Below are positions 8,279 to 14,083 of a stretch of 16,124 bases of DNA, one piece after another. Location of the stretch: positions 1 to 16,124 of the forward strand of contig CAZPEM010000073.1 in the NCBI GenBank assembly GCA_964585575.1, given 5' to 3'. The stretch is from UBA4655 sp964585575 (GTDB taxonomy: Bacteria > Planctomycetota > Planctomycetia > Pirellulales > UBA1268). The notes below the pieces were generated by a model. It saw only the letters and a program-made list of their open reading frames with translations, was not told the DNA's origin and ran no database searches. Both the position numbers and the translations under genes were made by a program. How positions within the stretch are numbered: the first letter of the stretch is position 1; the number at the start of each line of letters is the position of its first letter.

Positions 8279-8307
8279 GATGTGCCGTTGAAGCTCTTCA
8301 CGTAGCC

Positions 8308-8511
8308 GTTCTCCTTCTCGAGATCCTTCAGCCGCTTTGCCTGGTCCGTCCGTAGCCCACCGTACTCCCGCTTCCATCGGTAGTAGGTCTGCTCCGTCAC
8401 GCCAAGCTTCCGCACCACCTCCGGCACGGTCTTGCCTCGGGCCAACTCGACCTCGGCCTCTCGGAGCTTCCCGATGATCTGCTCTGCCGTGAACTTCTTT
8501 CCACGTGGCAC
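8308..8511 (-). pseudogene. IS3-family transposase OrfA, truncated
   Basis: From ATG 8511 the first 68 residues are a classic IS3-family OrfA start: MPRGKKFTAEQIIGKLREAE, then VPEVVRKLGVTEQTYYRWKREYGG and KRLKDLEKEN, the helix-turn-helix plus start of the leucine-zipper-like coiled coil. OrfA normally continues with a (R/L)KK-rich coil to ~90-100 residues and is followed by OrfB with a DDE domain. Here the homology stops after LEKEN at about 8308; the frame runs on into antisense of the decayed tRNA. OrfB is absent, so the element cannot transpose itself. Confidence 0.88.
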
Positions 8512-8586
8512 CTATCGCCCTCCCTTGGGTTACACCACACAGAGATTCCCTCTCTGAAAGTGGCTACGTTTACGGGGGGCAGGTCA
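8308..8586 (-). mobile_element. Left end of an IS3-family insertion sequence
   Basis: Reading the minus strand from 8586, the sequence begins TGACCTGCCCCCCGTAAACG, with the TGA tip and C-run typical of IS3-family terminal inverted repeats. The orfA ATG follows about 75 bases later, a normal leader for this family. The right end, orfB and any second inverted repeat are missing, because the element breaks off near 8308 next to the decayed tRNA copy. No target-site duplication can therefore be shown. Confidence 0.7.
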
Positions 8587-8773
8587 GTGAGCGTCGCCGG
8601 CTTTCCTGTGCGCAGGATGAGCGCAAGGCGAAGTGTGATGCGATGGGGGTGGCGGGGGATTGCCGAGACCAGCCGAGTTGCGAAGCCGTTTCGAGAGTCG
8701 CGTTTTTGCCTCTAAAATGAGGCCTGTGGCGACTATGGCCGCGACGCGGTAAACTGGGGTCAAGGCTGGATTC
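8587..8773. other. Spacer between the IS remnant and tRNA-Ser, with possible tRNA promoter
   Basis: I see no gene here. TAAAAT at 8713-8718 is a good -10 candidate for the downstream tRNA but its -35 region (TTTCGA near 8689) is weak. TAAACT at 8752-8757 is an alternative that would place the start about ten bases before the mature tRNA end. Confidence 0.3.
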
Positions 8774-8856
8774 GGAGGGTAAGCGAATTGGCCAGCGGTC
8801 TGACTCGAAATCAGATGCCCCGAAAGGGGTTGTGGGTTCGAATCCCATGCCCTCCG
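8774..8856 (+). tRNA. tRNA-Ser (anticodon CGA)
   Basis: A class II tRNA reading UCG. The acceptor GGAGGGT pairs with GCCCTCC (8849-8855), ending in a U-G wobble, and G8856 is the serine-type discriminator; CCA is not encoded. The anticodon stem is TCTGA/TCAGA around loop CTCGAAA with CGA at 8806-8808. The long variable arm is CCCC-GAAA-GGGG (8818-8829), typical of serine. The T arm is GTGGG-TTCGAAT-CCCAT. The D arm is the weak point: GG (18-19) is present, but the stem pairs only as GC/GC, and the conserved U8/A14 fit best if the acceptor is shifted by one base. C8773 could also pair with G8856. Likely functional, though slightly atypical. Confidence 0.85.
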
Positions 8857-8864
8857 CTGCGGTA
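8781..8864 (+). repeat. Direct repeat copy 2 (tRNA-Ser segment)
   Basis: Partner of the repeat at 8193-8278. This copy keeps the complementary arms of a functional tRNA and is presumably the ancestral site. Divergence is concentrated in the anticodon stem and T arm of the other copy. Confidence 0.8.
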
Positions 8865-9033
8865 ATTCCGCGGTGAACGACGTGACGCACGGGCCGAGCG
8901 AGGTTGTCGTGCTCGCTCGCCGGAAGATGGCCGTCGCCGCGGCGAGCAGGCCGAACGGCACCACGCGATCCGGCCCGAGATCTCGACCGCCGGCGATCCA
9001 CCACGCGGTCTCGGACGACGAGCGAGCAACAGC
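8857..9033. other. Intergenic spacer after tRNA-Ser
   Basis: No gene is supported. Both strands are open in some frames, which is expected at this GC content. It should hold the promoter of the SDR/permease unit, but I cannot point to a convincing -35/-10 pair or an rho-independent terminator for the tRNA. Confidence 0.4.
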
Positions 9034-9843
9034 ATGCAGCAGAAGCGTGTTCTGGTCACCGGGGCGGGGACCGGCATCGGCCGCGGTATCGCGCTCGAGT
9101 TGGCCCGGCGAGGCTGTCGCGTGGCGGTTCACTACTCCCACAGCGCGGCCGGTGCTGAGGCGACGGTGGCCGAAATCGTCGCCCAGGGGGGTGACGCCCG
9201 GTGTTTCCGCGCGGATTTCACGCAGGTCGACCAGGTGCAGGGCCTCGCCGCCGCGGCGCTCGAATACCTCGGTGGGCTCGACGTGCTGGTCAACAATGCG
9301 GGAATCACCGCGAACATACCCTTTGAGCGAGTGACGCCCGAGCAGTTCGACACGCTGTATGGGGTGAACATCCGGGCGATGTTTTTTCTCACGCAGAAGC
9401 TGGTGCCGGCGCTCGAGAAGGCCGGTGGTTGCGTGGTCAACATCACGTCGATCCACGCCTACGAAGGCATGCGGGAGCACACGGTCTACGCCGGCACGAA
9501 GGGGGCCATCGTGGCGTTCACCCGCACCCTCGCGATCGAATTGGCGCCGCGTGGCATCCGGGTGAACGGTCTCGCGCCGGGATGCGTGCATGTCGAGAAC
9601 TACTCCAAGGCCATTCCGGGCTTCACGCCGGAAGCGGCCGGCCGGAACATTCCGGCGGGTTTCTGCGGCACTCCCGCCGACATCGGTCGGGTCGTCGCCT
9701 TCCTGGCCTCGGACGATGCACGATACATCCTCGGCCAGGTCGTGGTCGTGGATGGCGGGACGACGTCGTGGATGCCGTTCCAAGAGGGCTTCGCCGGCCC
9801 GCTGACCAACACCTTCGGGACCGGATACGTGCCCGGCCTGTGA
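9034..9843 (+). CDS. Short-chain dehydrogenase/reductase (classical SDR), probable sugar dehydrogenase
   Basis: 269 residues with all classical SDR landmarks: the Rossmann motif TGAGTGIG (9-16), NNAG (87-90), catalytic S139 (NITS), Y152 and K156 (YAGTK), and a C-terminal LASDDARYILGQVVVVDGG substrate/tetramer segment. HYSHSAAGAE after the second strand lacks the acidic residue that usually marks NAD preference, so NADP is possible. It is closest in style to glucose 1-dehydrogenase/3-oxoacyl-ACP-reductase-like SDRs; beside a sugar permease, a sugar dehydrogenase is the better guess. A 20-residue tail follows the usual SDR end. The ribosome site before ATG 9034 is weak (only CGAG). The permease starts 64 bp downstream. 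Confidence 0.93.
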   Translation: MQQKRVLVTGAGTGIGRGIALELARRGCRVAVHYSHSAAGAEATVAEIVAQGGDARCFRADFTQVDQVQGLAAAALEYLGGLDVLVNNAGITANIPFERVTPEQFDTLYGVNIRAMFFLTQKLVPALEKAGGCVVNITSIHAYEGMREHTVYAGTKGAIVAFTRTLAIELAPRGIRVNGLAPGCVHVENYSKAIPGFTPEAAGRNIPAGFCGTPADIGRVVAFLASDDARYILGQVVVVDGGTTSWMPFQEGFAGPLTNTFGTGYVPGL

Positions 9844-9907
9844 GCCGTGGTCGTGCCGGATGCCGCGTTGATTTCCACTGATTTTCTTTCCGTTTCATCG
9901 TGACAGC

Positions 9908-11335
9908 ATGCAACAAGAACGACGTCTGAAGCCGCTTTGGACCGCGTTCGTGGCCGCGATCGGCGGATTTCTCTTCGGCTACGACCTGGGCCTCATCGGG
10001 GCCGCCAACGTCTATCTGGAGGAACAGTTCGCGCTCTCGGCGTCGGAGCTGGGTTTTGCCACCGCAAGCGCCGTTCTCGGCTGCATCCTCGGTCCGTTCC
10101 TGGGCGCCCGGGTGTGTGATGCGATCGGCCGCAAGAAGACGATGATCGTGGCATCGCTGCTGCTCGCCGTGAGTGCCGTGTTCACCGCGGTTCCCGACGT
10201 CATGGCCGATGGCAGCCGGGACGGCGTGCTGTGGTCGTTCAACTTCTTCCGATTCGTCGGCGGGCTCGGCGTGGGGCTGTGCTCGATCGCCTCGCCGATG
10301 TACATCGCAGAACTTGCGCCCCCGGCCCGGCGGGGGCGGTTCGGGCTGATGTATCAGCTCGCCGTGGTCTTGGGCCATGCGGTCGCTCCGCTGATCGCCT
10401 GGGGCATCGTCGCGTGGCTCCGGATCCGGTACGGCGTCCAGCAGGGCGACGTTCCCGAGGCGTGGTCCCTGCAGGCGTGGCGGTGGATGTTCTTCTCTGA
10501 AATGCTGAGCATCGTGGCCTTTGTCGGCTTCGTTTTCCGCCTGCCGGAGAGTCCGCGCTGGCTCGCCGAAAAGGGCAGGTTCGACGAGGCGGAGAACGTG
10601 CTCCGCCGCATCGGCGGACCGGATTTCGCCCGCACGGAAATCGAGGAGATTCGGCGCACGTTGCACGCCGAGCAGGGCCGCTGGGCCGATCTGCTCGCGC
10701 CGGGCATGCTCTGGGCGCTGTTCATCGGGATTTTGCTGGCCTTCTTCAACAACTGGACCGGATGGAGCGTTATTGGGGGCTATATTCCGAGGCTTTTCGA
10801 GGCGGCCGGCTATCGCCGGGAGGACGCCATACGCGACTTCGTCTTCGTGTACGGGGCGATGGCCGTGCTGACGCTCGTGTCGATCTCGCTGGCCGACCGC
10901 GTCGGACGACGGCCGCTCTGGATGGCCGCCTCGTTGCTGGGCGCGGTCATCACCTTGCTCTGCGGATTTGTCTTCGCCTGGGGATGGAAGGGAACACCGG
11001 TCATGATCGTGATCGCGTTGATCACGATTCCGCACGGCCTCGCGCTCGGCGGCCTTCCCTGGCTGATGATGTCGGAGCTCTATCCAACCCGGCTGCGGGC
11101 CAAGGCGGTGGCCGTCACCACGACGACCCTCTGGTGCTTCATTTTCACTGGCGGTTATCTCTTTCCGTCCATCACGGGCTGGTCCGAAAGGGCGGTCGGT
11201 TCCGTGGCGGCCGCATTCTGGCTCTTCACCGGGGTGTGTATCCTGTCGTTTTTGTTCGGGTGGCTGCTGATGCCGGAAACGAAGGGCCGCACGCTCGAGG
11301 ACATCGGGGAATCGTGGACTGCCTCGCGGCGTTGA
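9908..11335 (+). CDS. Sugar porter family MFS transporter
   Basis: 475 residues, about twelve membrane segments. Sugar-porter signatures are all present: GGFLFGYDLGLIGAA in TM1, DAIGRKK after TM2, PESPRWLAEKGR before the central loop, DRVGRRPLW in the second half, and the terminal PETKGRTLEDI. The family (TC 2.A.1.1) imports hexoses, pentoses or polyols by proton symport or facilitation across the inner membrane. TM4-5 carries a GLGVGLCSIASPMYIAELAP block, also typical. No canonical Shine-Dalgarno sequence precedes ATG 9908 (sequence cgtgacagc). It follows the SDR by 64 bp, probably one transcript, and converges on the lactonase gene. The particular sugar cannot be deduced. Confidence 0.94.
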   Translation: MQQERRLKPLWTAFVAAIGGFLFGYDLGLIGAANVYLEEQFALSASELGFATASAVLGCILGPFLGARVCDAIGRKKTMIVASLLLAVSAVFTAVPDVMADGSRDGVLWSFNFFRFVGGLGVGLCSIASPMYIAELAPPARRGRFGLMYQLAVVLGHAVAPLIAWGIVAWLRIRYGVQQGDVPEAWSLQAWRWMFFSEMLSIVAFVGFVFRLPESPRWLAEKGRFDEAENVLRRIGGPDFARTEIEEIRRTLHAEQGRWADLLAPGMLWALFIGILLAFFNNWTGWSVIGGYIPRLFEAAGYRREDAIRDFVFVYGAMAVLTLVSISLADRVGRRPLWMAASLLGAVITLLCGFVFAWGWKGTPVMIVIALITIPHGLALGGLPWLMMSELYPTRLRAKAVAVTTTTLWCFIFTGGYLFPSITGWSERAVGSVAAAFWLFTGVCILSFLFGWLLMPETKGRTLEDIGESWTASRR

Positions 11336-11341
11336 GCAGGT

Positions 11342-11361
11342 GCCGGCGGGCAGTCGCCGGC
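11342..11361. terminator. GC-rich hairpin between convergent genes
   Basis: GCCGGCG (11342-11348) and CGCCGGC (11355-11361) pair perfectly around a six-base loop, seven bases after the permease stop and upstream of the end of the lactonase gene. There is no T-run on either side, so it is not a classical intrinsic terminator, but its position between convergent genes suits transcript-end formation in both directions. Confidence 0.45.
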
Positions 11362-11371
11362 GACGCACCGG

Positions 11372-11409
11372 TCGCGTCAGCCCGAGTGCATCGCGTCAGC
11401 CCGCGTACA
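11372..11409. repeat. 19-bp tandem duplication over the lactonase 3' end
   Basis: TCGCGTCAGCCCGAGTGCA (11372-11390) is followed at once by TCGCGTCAGCCCGCGTACA (11391-11409), differing at two positions. The second copy holds the last codons and stop (TCA on this strand, 11396-11398) of the lactonase gene; the first is an untranslated duplicate of that end. Confidence 0.8.
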
Positions 11410-12274
11410 TCGCGGATCGCACTCCCGTCGCTTCGGTCCGCACCCGGAACAGGTCTCCGGCGCGCGACTGCCCGCGGAGTTCGTCGGGTGACAGGCCCAC
11501 GCGGGCGGTGGTGATGTAGAGATCCTGGAGGTCGGGGCCGCCAAACGCACAGGCGGTGACGTTCGCCGTCGGCAGCCGCAGCCGCGAGACCTCGCGGCCG
11601 GTCCGCGGATCAAACGTCACCACGTGCCACCCGCCCCACATGCCGACCCAGAGCATCCCCGCAGCGTCGATCGCCATGCCGTCCGGAAAGCCGAGTTCCG
11701 CAGGCACCTCGATGACACAGCGACGATTCGTGAGATCGCCGGACGCTCCGTCGTAGTCAAACGCGTCGATCCTTCGGGTTGGCGAATCGATGAAATACAT
11801 CGTGGACTCGTCGGCCGTCCATACGATGCCGTTGGAAACCGTCACGCCGCCGAGCCGTCGCCGAATGTCGCCCGCCGGCTCGAGGGAGTAGAGCGTGCCC
11901 TGTCCGGGTTTTTCCTCCATCGACATGGTGCCGGCCCACAGCCTCCCGCGGGGATCGCATTTTCCGTCGTTGAAGCGATTGCCGGGGAGATCAGCCTCCG
12001 GGTCGCCGAGAGCCTCGAGCGACCGCGTTTTCGGATCGAAGGCCTGGAAACCGTCGGCGCAGGCGAGAACGAGCCCTCCGGATTCGCGGACGACCACGGT
12101 CCCGATCAAGCGGCCCACGTCGAACTGGGTGCTCTTTCCGCTCACCGGATCGTAGCGGTGGAGTGACTGGCCGAGGATGTCGACCCACCACAGGCATTCC
12201 TCTCGCCAATCCCAGAGCGGCCCCTCGCCGAGCTGTGCGGCTGCCTTGCAGATGACTTCGACCTCGCTGCCCAT
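11396..12274 (-). CDS. SMP-30/gluconolactonase family sugar lactonase
   Basis: 292 residues from ATG 12274 (MGSEVEV), chosen because AGAGG lies nine bases upstream; the frame extends to 12310 without a comparable site. A six-bladed propeller of the SMP-30 family: LGEGPLWDWREECLWWVDI carries metal ligand E17, then NRFNDGKCDPRGRLWAGTM, VSNGIVWTADESTMYFIDSP, GFPDGMAIDAAGMLWVGMW and the closing NVTACAFGGPDLQDLYITTA. The Asn and Asp ligands in NDGKCDPRG, SNG and PDGMAID are all in place, so an active calcium/zinc-dependent lactonase is likely. It hydrolyses sugar lactones such as gluconolactone or arabinonolactone to the acid, the step after an SDR sugar dehydrogenase. No signal peptide, so cytoplasmic. 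It follows the 12335-13372 gene by 60 bp on the same strand. Confidence 0.93.
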   Translation of the reverse strand: MGSEVEVICKAAAQLGEGPLWDWREECLWWVDILGQSLHRYDPVSGKSTQFDVGRLIGTVVVRESGGLVLACADGFQAFDPKTRSLEALGDPEADLPGNRFNDGKCDPRGRLWAGTMSMEEKPGQGTLYSLEPAGDIRRRLGGVTVSNGIVWTADESTMYFIDSPTRRIDAFDYDGASGDLTNRRCVIEVPAELGFPDGMAIDAAGMLWVGMWGGWHVVTFDPRTGREVSRLRLPTANVTACAFGGPDLQDLYITTARVGLSPDELRGQSRAGDLFRVRTEATGVRSAMYAG

Positions 12275-12334
12275 GAGTGGATGCCTCTCTTTCCGTTCAG
12301 ATCCGATCATGTCCGTTCGATATGCCGCACGGCC

Positions 12335-13372
12335 CTATACGCCGCACAGCACCCGCATGACGTCCTCGATCGCCGCCCGCGGGCCGCGGAAGCCCCACAC
12401 GTGGCTCACGTCATGCCGTTTCCGAAGTCCGGTTTCGCCGCCGATCGCAGCCGCGTGATGCTCCATCTCGCTGAACGCGCCCAGCGTGCTGTTCACGTTG
12501 CATGCCTGCAGGGCGAAGCCGGTTTCCGTGGGCCGATCCACGGGCGCATCGGCGTAGATGCCGGATGGATCGGGCTGGAAACTGCGAACGACCAGCGAGG
12601 CCGAGCGGCCTTCGGGTCGAAGATATGCCATTCGACCCGTCGTTGCCACCGCCGGCACCGAGATTTTCTGCTCGCCGGCCGCCGTCATGCGGTAGGAGAC
12701 GCAGCGTTCCATCACACGGATGTCGCCCGGCGGGATGATGCCGAAAAAACGAGTCGGCTGGCACTTGGCATAGGTGGGCATGAACAGCTCCCCGCCGTGG
12801 GGAAGTTGGAGCAGGTTCCAGATCGCGACGAGCGGGAGTGCCCGTGCCCTGGCGGGCGCGTCGAGCGCGACTTCGAGTGAATACCCCGCGTAGTCCACTG
12901 CTCGCGGCATCGCAGGGCCGAGCGGGCTGGCCGCCTGACGGACGGTCTTGACGATCCGGAGCGGAATTTGTCGCTCGGCGCGATAGGCCATGACCGACGC
13001 CGTGTTGGTGAGGCTGATGGCGGCCGGCCCGCGATCCCGCATGCGATAGTCACCGGGATCGAGCGTGCGCGGCGGTGCATACACCGAGATGTCGGGATAA
13101 CGCGGGAAAAAGAACTCGAGCTCGGGCGAGAGCCAGGTGCGATCGCCGCCGAGATTCGACCATGATTCGGAACGACACAGGCGTCGGCTCGCGTCCGCCG
13201 AAGCGAGCGCGGGATGCGTCCAGAGCAGATTTTCCTGCGATCCGCCCGGGAACAGACCGATCACGCGGCCCCCTTCCTGGAGCACGACCACCCTCCCGCC
13301 ATCCGCGGCCTCCAGCGACCGCGGTTTCAGCCACGCCGGAAATCGGCGGCTTGAAGGGGGGCGACGACTCAT
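12335..13372 (-). CDS. Conserved protein, possible DUF6786/aldose-epimerase-like fold
   Basis: 345 residues from ATG 13372 (MSRRPPSS); the frame runs back to TTG 13471 but those 33 residues are Pro-rich and atypical, and AAGG sits just before 13372. The body is beta-rich: GGRVVVLQEGGRVIGLFPGG, then NLGGDRTWLSPELEFFFPRY, a central RQIPLRIVKTVRQA strand, GYSLEVALD, LPLVAIWNLLQLPHGGELF, and a C-terminal FSEMEHHAAAIG with conserved-looking Glu and His residues. This pattern resembles planctomycete proteins with a galactose-mutarotase-like fold (I associate it with DUF6786, from memory only). There is no signal peptide. As first gene of a two-gene unit with the lactonase it may recognise or epimerise a sugar substrate. 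Assignment of family is tentative; the gene itself is solid. Confidence 0.65.
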   Translation of the reverse strand: MSRRPPSSRRFPAWLKPRSLEAADGGRVVVLQEGGRVIGLFPGGSQENLLWTHPALASADASRRLCRSESWSNLGGDRTWLSPELEFFFPRYPDISVYAPPRTLDPGDYRMRDRGPAAISLTNTASVMAYRAERQIPLRIVKTVRQAASPLGPAMPRAVDYAGYSLEVALDAPARARALPLVAIWNLLQLPHGGELFMPTYAKCQPTRFFGIIPPGDIRVMERCVSYRMTAAGEQKISVPAVATTGRMAYLRPEGRSASLVVRSFQPDPSGIYADAPVDRPTETGFALQACNVNSTLGAFSEMEHHAAAIGGETGLRKRHDVSHVWGFRGPRAAIEDVMRVLCGV

Positions 13373-13449
13373 GGGGCCTTGGGCTTGGTGCTCCGGTTGA
13401 GGATGGGCAATGTGCCCGATAGGGGATAGTCCGTTCAATGGCGGTTCCG

Positions 13450-13467
13450 CGAGCGGCCCGCCGCTCG
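13450..13467. repeat. Perfect 8-bp inverted repeat upstream of the 13372 gene
   Basis: CGAGCGGC (13450-13457), two bases, then GCCGCTCG (13460-13467). It lies about 78 bp before the minus-strand start in the 309-bp divergent region, a reasonable place for a regulator site. No regulator can be named. The rest of 13373-13621 shows nothing I can identify. Confidence 0.4.
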
Positions 13468-13621
13468 ACAAACTGCCTGCGATCGGTCGAGGTCAAGCAA
13501 TGATCCGCAATGCCTTCCTCGGCTCCAATCCGCGGACGCTCTCGTTCGTCAGGGGCGTGGGCCGCTGGTCTCTCGCCGTCGCTTCCCGGGGACGCAGTTT
13601 CGCGATCTACGGAAGCATTCG

Positions 13622-13650
13622 TTGACAACCTACGAATCTGACCGTAGGAT
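13622..13650 (+). promoter_or_regulatory. Promoter of the blaI-M56 unit with embedded operator
   Basis: TTGACA (13622-13627), a perfect -35, is followed after 17 bases by TAGGAT (13645-13650), four of six -10 matches. The predicted start is near 13657, about 25 bases before the repressor ATG. Such a close fit to the sigma70 consensus stands out in this GC-rich window. Confidence 0.7.
13629..13648. promoter_or_regulatory. Candidate BlaI-type operator
   Basis: CCTACG (13629-13634) and CGTAGG (13643-13648) form an exact inverted repeat around eight bases and lie inside the -35/-10 spacer. The TAC and GTA triplets are ten bases apart, as are the outer TAC/GTA of the staphylococcal Bla/Mec operator TACTACATATGTAGTA. 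A repressor bound here would block polymerase, so the downstream BlaI-like protein probably regulates itself and the protease. Confidence 0.6.
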
Positions 13651-13681
13651 ACCGGCGTCACCCTCGAGGAAATTCCGTCCG

Positions 13682-14083
13682 ATGCCTGAACTGCCCTGTC
13701 CGGCCGACAGTGAATTGGCGATCCTCCGCGTGCTCTGGGACCGCGAGCCCTGCTCGGTCCGCGAGGTGCACGACGTGATCGCCGCGACGAAGCCCGTCGG
13801 CTACACGACGATCCTCAAGACGATGCAGATCATGGCCGACAAGGGGCTCGTCAGGCGGGACGAGCGGCACAAGGCCCATCTCTACCGCTCGGCGCTGCCG
13901 GCGCCGCGGGTGCAGAAGCAGCTCGTGGACGATCTCGTCGAGCGGGCTTTCGGCGGCGCCGCAGCCCAGCTCGCGCTCCACGCCCTGGCCGGCCGCAAGG
14001 CCTCGCCCGAGGAGATCGCCCAGCTCCGCAGTCTCTTGGCTGCGCTCGAAGAAAAGCCGTCACGTGGAGGAAAGCAGCAATGA
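13682..14083 (+). CDS. BlaI/MecI-family transcriptional repressor
   Basis: 133 residues from ATG 13682, with AGGAA ten bases upstream. The frame opens at 13622, but that codon is the -35 box itself and is rejected as a start. The N-terminal winged helix is typical: ELAILRVLWDREPCSVREVH, VGYTTILKTMQIMADKGLV and RRDERHKAHLYR, followed by the C-terminal dimerisation helices (QKQLVDDLVERAFGGAAAQL). Family members bind operators as dimers and are removed by proteolysis triggered by the partner membrane protease. Its stop overlaps the M56 protease start (ATGA), so the two are translationally coupled. Nothing links this pair to beta-lactams; no beta-lactamase or penicillin-binding domain is visible here. 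Confidence 0.93.
   Translation: MPELPCPADSELAILRVLWDREPCSVREVHDVIAATKPVGYTTILKTMQIMADKGLVRRDERHKAHLYRSALPAPRVQKQLVDDLVERAFGGAAAQLALHALAGRKASPEEIAQLRSLLAALEEKPSRGGKQQ
14066..14073 (+). promoter_or_regulatory. Ribosome binding site of the M56 protease
   Basis: GGAGGAAA ends six bases before ATG 14080, inside the last codons of the repressor. It fixes the start at 14080 and the four-base ATGA overlap. Confidence 0.75.

Noticed and set aside
8023..8304. Minus-strand continuation of the transposase frame past residue 68 (GYVKSFNG... through GHLISSQT)
   Set aside because: This is antisense of the decayed tRNA-Ser and its flanks. The GHLISSQT string is a known type of false protein read from the reverse strand of tRNA-Ser genes.
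8584..9004. Minus-strand frames with GFEPTTPFGA and WDSNPQPLSGHLISSQT
   Set aside because: Same artefact: reverse-strand translation of the functional tRNA-Ser at 8774-8856. Such strings occur in databases as spurious proteins.
9623..11368. 581-codon minus-strand open frame opposite the MFS permease
   Set aside because: Composition is Arg/Glu/His-rich antisense of a membrane protein; the plus strand has complete sugar-porter signatures.
13622..13681. Longer N-terminus for the BlaI-like repressor
   Set aside because: The first codon of that extension is the TTGACA -35 element and the operator would be translated; the ATG at 13682 has a ribosome site and fits the family's N-terminus.
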